Source: JAXGMV01 sp040768445
GTDB lineage: Bacteria; Chloroflexota; Anaerolineae; Anaerolineales; Anaerolineaceae
Direction: 5' to 3'
Assembly (NCBI GenBank): GCA_040768445.1
Contig: JAXGMV010000001.1
Coordinates: 1,240,001 to 1,304,000 of the forward strand
DNA length: 64,000 nucleotides
The notes below the pieces were generated by a model. The model was not told the origin of the DNA and made no database searches. It saw only the letters and a program-made list of their open reading frames with translations. Positions within the stretch are counted from its first letter, which is position 1, and the number at the start of each line of letters is the position of its first letter. Below are positions 43,119 to 51,131 of the stretch, piece by piece. The position numbers were made by a program, and so were the translations under genes.

Positions 43119-43364
43119 ATGATCAGGCGATTATTTAAAACAGGCAACAGCATTGTTCTTTCTTTGCCGAAACAGGTGCTGGATGATCTGGGAATTAAAG
43201 GCGGTGAGAGTATCAACCTGGAGCTGGATCGCAAGCAGCGGCGGGTCATTATCACTCCTGTAGAAAAGCCTATTGCAATTGCGGGAGTAAACGAGGAATT
43301 TGCACGACAGGTGTATGAATTTATTCAGCAATATCGCCCCGCCTTAGAAGAGTTGGCGAAATAA
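43119..43364 (+). CDS. AbrB/MazE-type antitoxin
   Basis: This is an 81-aa swapped-hairpin DNA-binding antitoxin. The N-terminus RRLFKTGNSIVLSLPKQVLDDLGI and SINLELDRKQRRVIITP form the SpoVT/AbrB fold. The C-terminal tail (residues 55-81) would bind the toxin. The start at 43119 is fixed by AGGAGG seven bases before; an upstream extension would read through the operator. It sits 49 bases ahead of a Doc toxin gene and is likely a repressor of its own promoter. Confidence 0.88.
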   Translation: MIRRLFKTGNSIVLSLPKQVLDDLGIKGGESINLELDRKQRRVIITPVEKPIAIAGVNEEFARQVYEFIQQYRPALEELAK

Positions 43365-43413
43365 TAATTTCAGCGAAGTAGCTATCTAAACAAACACCAC
43401 CGAAGCGAGCATT

Positions 43414-43803
43414 ATGACTCAATATCTTACTCCCGAGCAAGTCCTTTTTCTTCACAGCCGCCTCGTAGCTGAAACCGGAGGGGGGCAAGGGATCCGAGAT
43501 TTAGGAATGCTGCTTTCAGCTTTAGGTAGACCACAGGCAACCTTTGATGAAAAGGATCTCTATCCGGATCTCTTTTCAAAGGCAGCAGCCTTAATGGATT
43601 CATTGGTTCGAAATCACCCGTTTGTGGATGGAAACAAACGCACCGCAATTACTGCCGCGGCGCTGTTCTTGAGATTTAATGGCTCCCGATTGGTTGTTGA
43701 AAATGCTGAAATGGTACGATTCGCATTGGCCTGTGCTCAATCTCAACGCTCTCTGGATGAGATTGTAGACTGGTTTCGGCAGTACAGTACAAATGCAGGA
43801 TAA
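43414..43803 (+). CDS. doc: Doc-type Fic toxin (death-on-curing)
   Basis: The 129-aa Fic-fold protein has the Doc motif HPFVDGNKRTA at residues 68-78. Doc toxins phosphorylate elongation factor Tu and stop translation; the antitoxin normally fills the active site. The N-terminus YLTPEQVLFLHSRLVAETGG is characteristic of the family. Pairing Doc with an AbrB-type instead of a Phd antitoxin is known in other bacteria. It marks the beginning of the accessory region on the right side of the mevalonate operon. Confidence 0.9.
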   Translation: MTQYLTPEQVLFLHSRLVAETGGGQGIRDLGMLLSALGRPQATFDEKDLYPDLFSKAAALMDSLVRNHPFVDGNKRTAITAAALFLRFNGSRLVVENAEMVRFALACAQSQRSLDEIVDWFRQYSTNAG

Positions 43804-43856
43804 GGCAATTCGGTTTGTTATACAGTCAATAATCTCCAGTCCTTGTGGACCAAGTC

Positions 43857-43950
43857 GGATGAACGGGTACAAGTTCCAGCCGGGGATACACCAGTAAAGT
43901 AATTATTTGAGCTATGAGAAGCGCTCTCCAGATGGAGGGCGTAATTTTTG
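43857..43950 (+). repeat. Intergenic repeat X, copy 1
   Basis: This ~95-bp element shares the order GGGTACAAGTTCC, a CACCA triplet end, and a short hairpin (here 43922-43929 with 43934-43941 followed by TTTTT) with copy 2 at 46727-46821. A shorter relative lies at 47462-47517. It stands just after the Doc toxin gene, suggesting a repeated boundary at the 3' side of cassette-like units; the hairpin may act as a terminator. Confidence 0.6.
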
Positions 43951-44072
43951 TTGTATTAGAGTGAAACACATATATAATTGTTCTAATAATGAGATGGGGA
44001 AATGGAAGAATACCCCAAAAAGAAGTGATGGAATTTAAACAAAAGCACCACTCCGGTTTTTGCATCGAGTTT

Positions 44073-44130
44073 CTCCTGCTCCCAAGCATTGTCCACGCCC
44101 GCCAAAACGCAGGTTACACAAGCCTTTTAG
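44073..44130 (+). repeat. Intergenic repeat C, partial copy 1
   Basis: CTCCCAAGCATT plus CGCCCGCC and CGCAGGT recur at 45772-45815, with the later parts also at 46883-46950. It lies just before the YaaW/J-domain gene. The element is degenerate at its right end. Confidence 0.5.
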
Positions 44131-44182
44131 TGGCTGATATACATAAGAAACTCTGTACATCAATAAAAAGATAAGGTAAAAA

Positions 44183-45085
44183 ATGAGCATATTTGGTTTT
44201 TCCTCTAAAGCTTTATATCGCCTAGAAGTTGATGAATTATGGGATATTGCCCGTCTCATCAAAGGCGAAAATCATTATCTACCCAAGAATAAGGATGTTC
44301 TCATCCGGGGAGTAATTATTCCTTTCTTACGTGAGGTAAGCAAAGTTCCCAAGGATGTAGACAAAGAACAGGTGATGCGATCTTCACTTGTAAAAGCGGC
44401 TCAAATTTTGTCAATTGAATGTGAAAATTGGGATACGGCAAGTAATACTTGGTTCGTTCGCCAAATCCGACGAAAATGGAATGAAGCATTTCGCAAAAGT
44501 CTGGAAAATCTTGACGAAGATAAATTACAGTCTATTCTCAAACAAGCTGACGAAAATCTAAAAAAGCGAGCACAACAAATGGGAATTGGTTTTATACCAG
44601 CCGCAGGTGTGTTTGCCGGTGAACTTTCGGGCTTTGGTATATATTTAGCAACCACAACCGGACTTGGTGCCATTTCTTCAGCTATTGGTGTCACTTTTCC
44701 CTTCGCCGTATATCAAGGGGCTACAACCGTCCTAGGAGTTATGCTAGGCCCGATCGGTTGGGCGCTTGCTGGTGCAGGTGTTGTTGCTAATGGTATTGTT
44801 TTTGTGAATCAGTGGTTAAAACGAAATGATCAAAAATTAACCACCGTTGTCATTGCCATCATTATCGCTATTGGCGACAATCCTTATGAGTGGTTTGGTT
44901 TGGAAGAGACAGCCCCATTTACAGAAGTTAGACAAGCCTATCGAGCAATGATGAAAACAATTCACCCAGATTTACTACCGAAACATCTGCCCGACTGGGT
45001 GAAACATCGTTTTAATGAACATCTGCTACAAACCCAAGAAAATTATGAACAGATTGGAAAGTCACAACCTGAGGAGACATTATGA
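44183..45085 (+). CDS. YaaW-like (UPF0174) protein fused to a C-terminal J domain
   Basis: The 300-aa protein has an N-terminal helical region (1-130) and a Gly/Ala-rich hydrophobic stretch (residues 134-215) like the E. coli YaaW/UPF0174 family. A J domain follows at about 233-292 (NPYEWFGLEETAPFTEVRQAY, HPD at 261-263). YaaW proteins normally lack a J domain. The fusion suggests that DnaK is recruited to whatever the hydrophobic part contacts, probably a membrane. Codon use is more AT-rich than in the core genome. The stop overlaps the next gene by four bases, so the two are translated together. Confidence 0.72.
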   Translation: MSIFGFSSKALYRLEVDELWDIARLIKGENHYLPKNKDVLIRGVIIPFLREVSKVPKDVDKEQVMRSSLVKAAQILSIECENWDTASNTWFVRQIRRKWNEAFRKSLENLDEDKLQSILKQADENLKKRAQQMGIGFIPAAGVFAGELSGFGIYLATTTGLGAISSAIGVTFPFAVYQGATTVLGVMLGPIGWALAGAGVVANGIVFVNQWLKRNDQKLTTVVIAIIIAIGDNPYEWFGLEETAPFTEVRQAYRAMMKTIHPDLLPKHLPDWVKHRFNEHLLQTQENYEQIGKSQPEETL

Positions 45086-45693
45086 CAACTGCGGCTCAAA
45101 CAAATACCTTTAAGGTTTTTATCCAAATAATCAAGAAATGGCTCACAGATTTAGGAGTAAACGCTCAATTATTTAATGAGTTAGCCGGAGATGAAGCTCT
45201 GCCGATGTGGGACAGGTCTTTGGCTACTGGTGTTCTGCTATACCTGGATGCGCGCGTTGATCTCATCCCCGAAAAATTCCGATTAATCGGTTTAATCGAT
45301 GATATGTTGGTTATGATCGTTGGTTTAGTAATCATCGTACCGCAGATACCTAAAGACAGATTGACATACTACAGTCAAAAATATGAAGCTGCTGGTAAAA
45401 TCGGGGAGTATGAGTCAAATGTGAAATCAACCCTGGGAATTCTTTGGGAGCGCCTTACCCGAATTGTCGAAACGCTACCGAAGCGTACTTACAAAAATAA
45501 GACCACAGCAGAAGTTGCTCAATCGGCTGAGTTACGTGAAGCGTTGTTTGATGAGACAATGGTTTATGTTGCCAATTTAGGCCTTGACCCAGAAACTCTG
45601 GATAAAGAGACTAAACTATTACCTTCGCCTGAAAAGGTAATGAGTTTGTTGAGCAGTGGTTTAGAGGAAGCGCAGAAGCGTGATAAAAAATAA
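45082..45693 (+). CDS. DUF1232-domain protein
   Basis: The 203-aa protein contains, at residues about 45-90, the pattern of the DUF1232 (YkvA-like) domain: LPMWDRSLATGVLLYLDARVDLIPEKFRLIGLIDDMLVMIVGL. It has a hydrophobic character and a conserved Asp/Pro pair. The C-terminal half (about 100-203) is charged and helical with no recognised family. The four-base ATGA overlap with the YaaW-J gene implies that the proteins act together, perhaps at a membrane. No biochemical role for DUF1232 is known. Confidence 0.75.
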   Translation: MTTAAQTNTFKVFIQIIKKWLTDLGVNAQLFNELAGDEALPMWDRSLATGVLLYLDARVDLIPEKFRLIGLIDDMLVMIVGLVIIVPQIPKDRLTYYSQKYEAAGKIGEYESNVKSTLGILWERLTRIVETLPKRTYKNKTTAEVAQSAELREALFDETMVYVANLGLDPETLDKETKLLPSPEKVMSLLSSGLEEAQKRDKK

Positions 45694-45768
45694 GAGAATC
45701 TCTGTTTTTATCTCCTCAAGTATTAGATTCTGCGGCAATGTCGAGCTTTTTCTTGCTTGGAGTTTTTC

Positions 45769-45849
45769 CAACTCCCAAGCATTTTGCATGTCCGCCCACA
45801 TGCAGGTATCCCACTCAGCTTAGCCTCGGGGACGATGCCACAAGCCGTT
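45769..45849 (+). repeat. Intergenic repeat C, copy 2
   Basis: This is the best-conserved part shared with copy 3: GCAGGTATCCC, ACTCAGCTT, TCGGGGACG and a terminal CAAGCCGTTA. A small dyad CTTGGAGTT/AACTCCCAAG (around 45755-45780) lies at its left side. It precedes the DUF6994-like gene. The end resembles the core-site half of an integron attC but the canonical opposite box was not found. Confidence 0.55.
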
Positions 45850-45901
45850 ATTTGCATGCAGTAAATTATCAAGAAATAGCGGGGTGATCTATAAAACGAA
45901 A

Positions 45902-46624
45902 ATGCTAATTGACACTCATTTTAATTTTTACTCCGATTCAGACGGCCGTGATCCTGACAGTGCAAGTCCGACCCTGCGAAAATACCACAAGCTGTTATGG
46001 AGCAAGCCATTGCCAAAGGGTCATCTCTTTGAACTACGGGATGATAAAAAAGGCGCTTATTTGTATCACGAGTCAGAACTTGGAGAATTTTTCCTGGGCA
46101 GCGATGCCATAACACACTCGTATAAAAATCATAAACGAAAGAAGTGGCTGATTGATCAAGTTCCTGCTGATGTAAACGAGTTGTTTGGTACAGGCTCTAC
46201 CATCGGGTCTTATATCATCTTCCCAAATAATCGAATAGATGGAAAGCATACAATCAATCAGGCTCGCGGAGTTAATCATTTAATTGATGACAGGTTTGAT
46301 TTGACATTGGAATGTATCCGCCTCTTTTATTCTGGAAATACAAGCCCACTTTACGACACCTTATTGAGATATGAGAACTTTTTTGCTTTATTCGAAGATT
46401 TTATGGGATACGTCCGGTTTTTCTTATTAGATGATCTGCTAGATGAAAACAAGGCCATTAATTTTTACCTGCCTTTCGATGGTTTCAGAACGCCACCGTT
46501 ATTTTCTGATGTCAGTCAATACCTCTTGTACAAAAGTAAGGTGATGGCCTTTATTAAATCAAGGAACAACCGAATAGAAAATTATGTGCGATTGAAGGAT
46601 AATAAGGATAACCACAGCATGTAA
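45902..46624 (+). CDS. DUF6994-like protein
   Basis: The 240-aa cytosolic protein has the stretch FNFYSDSDGRDPDSASPTLRKYHKLLWSK near its N-terminus, followed by YLYHES and FFLGSDAITHSY. The pattern agrees with a conserved bacterial family (DUF6994 as I recall it) that is often found in accessory regions. No catalytic motif is evident. The ATG at 45902 fits the start of the conserved block; a GTG at 45884 is possible. It is bordered by repeat C copy 2 on the left and repeat X copy 2 on the right, as a single-gene cassette would be. Confidence 0.65.
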   Translation: MLIDTHFNFYSDSDGRDPDSASPTLRKYHKLLWSKPLPKGHLFELRDDKKGAYLYHESELGEFFLGSDAITHSYKNHKRKKWLIDQVPADVNELFGTGSTIGSYIIFPNNRIDGKHTINQARGVNHLIDDRFDLTLECIRLFYSGNTSPLYDTLLRYENFFALFEDFMGYVRFFLLDDLLDENKAINFYLPFDGFRTPPLFSDVSQYLLYKSKVMAFIKSRNNRIENYVRLKDNKDNHSM

Positions 46625-46726
46625 TAATCGCATCAACTCGGGTTGGCAATTCTGTTGCAAACCAAAGTCAGACAGATTTATTAAGCGTTAGATTGATGCT
46701 AACACATCAATTGCGTGGAACGAGTT

Positions 46727-46821
46727 GAATGTACGGATACAAGTTCCGGTCGGGAATGCACCAATAGTTGAGAATTGCATCTAATAGGAAGTGCTCTATA
46801 GATGGGGATGGCACTATTTTT
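46727..46821 (+). repeat. Intergenic repeat X, copy 2
   Basis: GGATACAAGTTCC, GGGAATGCACCA and GTGCTCT-N6-GGGATGGCAC followed by TATTTTTG match copy 1 at 43857-43950 over about 95 bp. It stands in the gap after the DUF6994-like gene, 60 bases before repeat C copy 3. Confidence 0.6.
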
Positions 46822-46882
46822 GATTCTTGTGACATAATTTTACAGTGTGTATATGATTCTGCGACACACACTGTAAGTGTTG

Positions 46883-46950
46883 GTCACGCCCGCCCCAGCG
46901 CAGGTATCCCGCTCAGCTTCGATTCGGGGACGCTGTTGTAAACCGTTAGG
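46883..46950 (+). repeat. Intergenic repeat C, copy 3
   Basis: GCAGGTATCCCGCTCAGCTT and TCGGGGACG, ending with AAACCGTTAGG, match copy 2 at 45791-45850. It ends 12 bases before the acetyltransferase start. With repeat X copy 2 it forms an X-C pair, the same order as 43857-44130. Confidence 0.6.
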
Positions 46951-46962
46951 AGACAGATAAAC

Positions 46963-47430
46963 ATGCCGCTGCTGATCCGGGAAGTTCCTGTAATCAATGC
47001 TCCAATCGAGCTGCTGCTGCTTGCCGACCCCTCGGAAGACAAGATTCGCTCCTATCTTTCAGGATCAAAGTGCTTCGCTGCTTCGATTGGTGCGGTTGAG
47101 GTTGGTGCATGCGTCGTACAGCAACGAGGCACAGACACATATGAGCTGATGAGCATCGCTGTTCACCCGGCCCACCAGAAGTGCGGATACGGCACAGCGC
47201 TGTTGAAATGGGTGATTGAGTTCTATCGCAGCTGTGGCGCACGGCAGCTGGAGGTTGGCACCGGCACATTCGGCTATCAACTCGCTTTCTACCAGCGGCA
47301 GGGGTTTCGGGTTACCAGCATTGACCGCGATTTCTTTGTCAGAAACTACCCTGAGCCAATCTTTGAGGACGGCATACAGCTCTTTGACATGCTGCGTCTG
47401 ACGCTTCGGTATTCGGATACTACTGCCTGA
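46963..47430 (+). CDS. GNAT-family N-acetyltransferase
   Basis: The 155-aa protein has the acetyl-CoA-binding block: LMSIAVHPAHQKCGYGTALLKWVIEF, with the R/QxxGxG/A motif as QKCGYGTA. It continues ARQLEVGTGTFGYQLAFYQRQGFR. The substrate cannot be inferred. TAGGAGACAG precedes the ATG. The gene is more GC-rich than its left neighbours, which suggests a separate origin. Acetyltransferases are among the commonest genes in integron cassettes and other mobile arrays. Confidence 0.88.
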   Translation: MPLLIREVPVINAPIELLLLADPSEDKIRSYLSGSKCFAASIGAVEVGACVVQQRGTDTYELMSIAVHPAHQKCGYGTALLKWVIEFYRSCGARQLEVGTGTFGYQLAFYQRQGFRVTSIDRDFFVRNYPEPIFEDGIQLFDMLRLTLRYSDTTA

Positions 47431-47461
47431 CACGCTCACCTCTCTCACAGACCGAGTTCGA

Positions 47462-47517
47462 TGTATGGGTAGGTCCTTGTAGAGGTAAAATTCCAGCCGA
47501 TAAAGCACCGGCAGGTT
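47462..47517 (+). repeat. Intergenic repeat X, shortened copy 3
   Basis: GATGTATGGGTA, AATTCCAGCCG and AAGCACCGG recall repeat X, with a short insertion between the first two blocks and no clear hairpin. It follows the acetyltransferase gene. Confidence 0.4.
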
Positions 47518-47640
47518 AGCCAGGCTCTGAAACTAGACGATCTATGCAATACCTGGATAAATGTCACAACGCGATGAAAGCTGTTGACTGACTTTCAAAA
47601 CGCTTCGGGTTATGTAGACTTAATCGCCGACGTGCTCTAG

Positions 47641-47937
47641 CAAAGCGAAGCGGACCAGTTTGACTTATTGGGACATTTAACCTTTGGCACACCATAGCGA
47701 ACCCGCTCTGAAAGAACAGCAGCTTTCATAAACCGTGAATCGTGATTTCTTCAAACGCAACCCAAACCAGCCCAAGAAATGTTGTCAGCGCTGTTTGAAA
47801 AGTACCGTACAACTGGCGTGGATGAAATCTGTGATCTGAGAATTTTTCGCTCACCACCTTTTTTTAGAAATGTGGCAAGCGCATGGTGTGGCACGCCGCT
47901 TTGGTTCGTTGCCAAATTTGCAATTGAATTTAGCTGA
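47641..47937 (+). pseudogene. Remnant of a type I restriction subunit HsdR (C-terminal end)
   Basis: One frame ending at the TGA 47935-47937 reads FDLLGHLTFGTP, stop, RTRSERTAAFINRE, stop, then AQEMLSALFEKYRTTGVDEI and RIFRSPPF. This is the last ~95 residues of type I R-subunits (DLLGHxAFGTPLRTRxERA, LLDKYxxxGI, LKxPPF). Two internal stops and the absence of the helicase and nuclease parts show it is dead. No hsdM or hsdS remains. The frame is intact between stops, so decay is fairly recent. Confidence 0.75.
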
Positions 47938-47973
47938 GTTGTAGAGACGTATTTGTAATTAATTGAACTAACT

Positions 47974-48014
47974 TACTGCGATAATTAGTCTGAAACTAAT
48001 TATCGCAGTATAAT
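47974..48014 (+). promoter_or_regulatory. Operator dyad and -10 of the AbiE operon
   Basis: A 16-bp perfect inverted repeat (47974-47989 with 47995-48010, spacer CTGAA) overlaps TATAAT at 48009-48014. AbiEi antitoxins are known to repress their own promoter at inverted repeats. Transcription would start near 48021-48022, next to the ATG, giving a leaderless mRNA; no ribosome site is visible. Confidence 0.7.
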
Positions 48015-48021
48015 AGTGGAA

Positions 48022-48864
48022 ATGATGAACAGCGAACCCCGTTACTCACAATCGCAAGGCTTACTGTTGCTTGAGGCAGCAGTTAAGGAATATGGTCCTT
48101 TGTTTACATTGGAGCAGATCAAGCCGCTTGCCAACGATCAGAGATTATCAACTAGCCACCTCCGTTACCTTTTGAGTACGTTGGCTGACGCTGGTTGGAT
48201 TAAGATCCTAAAGCGCGGTACCTATTTAGTCACGAGTCCATTGTATTCTGAAGAAGTCCCGGTTTATGCGATTGCTGCAGCATTAATTCAGCCAATGGCG
48301 ATCAGCCACTGGTCAGCTTGCTCGCATCATGGTTTTACGACACAGAATCCGGTCATGGTGCAGGCAACAACCCCAAAAAAGGTGATTACACCTGAAATGC
48401 GACTTGGAAAGGCACGCAGTCCGAGAGGCCGAGCTGTGTGGACAGTTTCAGGATATGATTTTGAATTCATCCATGTTACGCCTAACCTCTTTTGGGGATT
48501 CCAAAAATTTTGGGTAAACTCATGGCAACAGGTGAACATTACAGATCGCGAACGTACCGCATTGGATTTAATCGCTCGTCCAGATATTTTCGGCGGTTTC
48601 TCCGCTGCAATTGAAATTCTGGAAAACGGCATTAACCAAATCAATGTGGATCAATTGGTGGATTATGCCTTAAAGTACGATGTAGGCTCTGTAATCAAGC
48701 GGTTGGGTTGGTCACTTGAAAACCTTGGATATGCCGGCAAGAGCCTTGAAAGTTTACGAGTTTATCCAGTAAAACGGTACTATCTGTTGGATCCTGGCCT
48801 TGAAGAAATTAATGCTATTAAGAATTCTCGTTGGCATATATCTGAAAATCTAAAAAGGTCCTAA
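48022..48864 (+). CDS. abiEi: AbiEi-family antitoxin / transcriptional repressor
   Basis: The 280-aa product has an N-terminal winged helix (about 1-75: LEQIKPLANDQRLSTSHLRYLLSTLADAGWIKILKRGTYLV). An AbiEi_4-like C-terminal region follows (WSACSHHGFT, ITDRERTALDLIARPDIFGG). Antitoxins of type IV AbiE systems neutralise the partner nucleotidyltransferase without direct binding and repress the operon. It abuts the toxin gene with no gap. I prefer ATG 48022 to a GTG at 48016 because of the position of the -10. Confidence 0.87.
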   Translation: MMNSEPRYSQSQGLLLLEAAVKEYGPLFTLEQIKPLANDQRLSTSHLRYLLSTLADAGWIKILKRGTYLVTSPLYSEEVPVYAIAAALIQPMAISHWSACSHHGFTTQNPVMVQATTPKKVITPEMRLGKARSPRGRAVWTVSGYDFEFIHVTPNLFWGFQKFWVNSWQQVNITDRERTALDLIARPDIFGGFSAAIEILENGINQINVDQLVDYALKYDVGSVIKRLGWSLENLGYAGKSLESLRVYPVKRYYLLDPGLEEINAIKNSRWHISENLKRS

Positions 48865-49758
48865 ATGCCAAACGTTCCTCAATTAATACGATCGGTTACC
48901 CAAAAGATAAAAGTTCAGCAATATATTGTTGAAAAAGACTATGCGCTGAGTTACCTGCTGGCTGCGATTAACCACACTGATTGGTTGGGCGAGAACTTGG
49001 TACTAAAAGGCGGCACTGCGCTGAAAAAGCTTTATTTCGGAGATTACCGCTTTTCTGAAGACCTGGATTATTCTACGCGGGTGATGGGACCGATTATGCG
49101 AATCGATTCTCTGATGGAGACTGTCGTTCACTCCATGGGCGAGATGTTGAACGAACGCGGGCCATTTCAGGTAGAACTGGAGCCGCTGTTGCTAAAACAA
49201 CCACATCCAGGCGACCAAAAAGCTTACCTCGTGCGAGTACAGTTCCCAGAGCAACGACAACCGTTATGCAGGCTCAAAGTGGAGATCACGGTAGACGAGC
49301 CCATTCTTAAACCAGTGGAAAATCGTCCGATTCTGCACGGGTTTGATGAGGATATCGATGTATGCATCCCGGTGTATTCTCTGGCAGAAATCACCGCAGA
49401 GAAATTACGAGCACTATTACAGAGCAAAGCACGGTTGCAGGAACGTGGTTGGGGTGCAAGCCGAGTCTGTCGAGATTATTATGATTTGTGGAATTTGTTG
49501 CAAATTCCCGATCTAAAATCGCCTGATCTTATACCTCTATTGAATCAGAAATGCGTTATCCGAGATGTTGAATACAAATCTCCGAACGATTTTGTTTCTG
49601 AAGATCTATTTTCTGTTGCTAGTAATGAATGGGAGCAGCAGCTCTTACCCTTCGTGCCGAACGCGCCCCTGGCTGAAGAGCTTTTACCGCAAGTGAAATC
49701 TTTCATTTTATCAATATGGGAGAGAAATTTTGGCATTGACCAACTTACAAACGTGTAA
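48865..49758 (+). CDS. abiEii: AbiEii/AbiGii-type nucleotidyltransferase toxin
   Basis: The 297-aa protein has the DUF1814/AbiEii signature: EKDYAL near residue 25, KGGTALKK (residues 48-55) and the metal-binding DxD in SEDLDYS (Asp66, Asp68). AEKLRAL and a later CRDYYDLW motif are also typical. AbiEii-like toxins such as MenT transfer nucleotides to tRNA acceptor ends and block growth after phage infection. It starts immediately after the antitoxin stop. Confidence 0.9.
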   Translation: MPNVPQLIRSVTQKIKVQQYIVEKDYALSYLLAAINHTDWLGENLVLKGGTALKKLYFGDYRFSEDLDYSTRVMGPIMRIDSLMETVVHSMGEMLNERGPFQVELEPLLLKQPHPGDQKAYLVRVQFPEQRQPLCRLKVEITVDEPILKPVENRPILHGFDEDIDVCIPVYSLAEITAEKLRALLQSKARLQERGWGASRVCRDYYDLWNLLQIPDLKSPDLIPLLNQKCVIRDVEYKSPNDFVSEDLFSVASNEWEQQLLPFVPNAPLAEELLPQVKSFILSIWERNFGIDQLTNV

Positions 49759-49802
49759 AACACTCACAAGTGACATGTGACAGCAGTCAAAGGAGCTAAG
49801 TA

Positions 49803-50768
49803 ATGACATTATATGGTGACTTCTCGAAAGTTAAAGTTGCAGTGGTACAGGCTGCTCCAGTCCTATTCAATCGCGAGGCGAGCGTTGAAAAGGCGTGCCG
49901 TTTGACCCTTGAAGCCGCGGCGCAGGGAGCAAAGTTAATCCTTTTTCCTGAAGCCTTTATCCCTGCCTATCCACGCGGACTTTCTTTTGGTACGGTTGTG
50001 GGCAGCCGCAGTCCGCAGGGACGGCTCACCTGGCAAACCTATTGGGCGAATTCGGTTTCCATTCCCAGCCCTGCCATCGAAGCATTGGGAGAGGCAGCGT
50101 CTCAGGCAAATGCATATGTGGTGATCGGCGTCATTGAGCGCGATGGCGATTTTAGCGGCGGGACACTTTACTGCACCATGCTTTATTTTGCACCTGATGG
50201 ACAACTGATAGGAAAACACCGCAAACTCAAGCCTACGGCTGCAGAGCGGCTGATTTGGGGCGAAGGGGATGGCAGTACATTAACGGTTCTGGATACTGAG
50301 TTCGGCAAAATAGGCGGTTTGATATGCTGGGAAAATTACATGCCGTTAGCGCGAATGGCGTTATACGGCAAAGGCGTTGAACTTTATTTGGCTCCCACTG
50401 CCGATTCCCGCGATACCTGGCAATCTACCATGAAACATATTGCAGTTGAAGGACGCTGCTTTGTGTTGGGTTGTAATCAATTTGTCACCAGGTCCATGTA
50501 TCCAACAGACCTTGCCGGGTTGGACGATTTGGCGAGCCAACCAGAAATCATGTGCCGCGGCGGCAGTGTCATCATCTCTCCATTGGGCGAGGTGCTGGCA
50601 GGTCCGCTGTTCGATCAGGAAGGGATGCTATTCGCTGAGCTTGACCTGGCTCAAATAGCACAAAGCAAATTTGACTTCGATGTTGTGGGTCACTATGCGC
50701 GGCCTGATGTATTTCGACTGATTGTCAATGAGAAGCCCGCGCAACCGGTGATCTATGAAGAAAGTTGA
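49803..50768 (+). CDS. Nitrilase / cyanide-hydratase family C-N hydrolase
   Basis: The 321-aa protein has the complete Glu-Lys-Cys triad: Glu50 in LFPEAF, Lys141 in KHRKLKPT and Cys175 in GLICWENY. ERLIWGEGDG and the aromatic-nitrilase-like GLDDLA fit true nitrilases (R-CN to R-COOH and ammonia). It lies 44 bases after the toxin gene, with its own GGAG before the ATG. Sequence pattern alone cannot tell nitrilase from cyanide dihydratase. Confidence 0.9.
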   Translation: MTLYGDFSKVKVAVVQAAPVLFNREASVEKACRLTLEAAAQGAKLILFPEAFIPAYPRGLSFGTVVGSRSPQGRLTWQTYWANSVSIPSPAIEALGEAASQANAYVVIGVIERDGDFSGGTLYCTMLYFAPDGQLIGKHRKLKPTAAERLIWGEGDGSTLTVLDTEFGKIGGLICWENYMPLARMALYGKGVELYLAPTADSRDTWQSTMKHIAVEGRCFVLGCNQFVTRSMYPTDLAGLDDLASQPEIMCRGGSVIISPLGEVLAGPLFDQEGMLFAELDLAQIAQSKFDFDVVGHYARPDVFRLIVNEKPAQPVIYEES

Positions 50769-50898
50769 GTAATGGGTTAAATAAGCACACCTTTTTATTG
50801 TCTCTTTTGAGTTTTGATAAAAAGCAAAGTTTGTTTGAAATTGTAGTTAAGTATGCGAACGCGTCTTTAAGGTGACTAAGTCTGGCATAACAGCAGGC

Positions 50899-51092
50899 AC
50901 CTAACAAAGGGTTTTTGGAAACCGCTAAGGTATATAAGTGTCATGCCAATCCAATGAGCTCGGCCCGATTGATACGAAATATGGGATACTTCTACTATCA
51001 ATATAATGCAAAGCATATATTCATATTAGTTGGACGCCATTTGTTATCACGTCCTGGCTCTCAGGCTGGGACGATACCGCAAGATGTTAGAC
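50899..51092 (+). repeat. attC-like candidate between nitrilase and methyltransferase genes
   Basis: ACCTAAC (50899-50905) fits the integron R'' box RYYYAAC, and GTTAGAC (51086-51092) fits the R' core site GTTRRRY. An imperfect dyad TATCACGTCC/GGGACGATA lies next to the latter. The 194-bp span is long for attC. CCGCAAGATGTTAGAC also resembles the ends of repeat C copies 2 and 3. The 363-base gap has no gene. Confidence 0.4.
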
Positions 51093-51131
51093 CCTGACCG
51101 AAACCATTCACTCGTAAGGAGATTTTCTACC

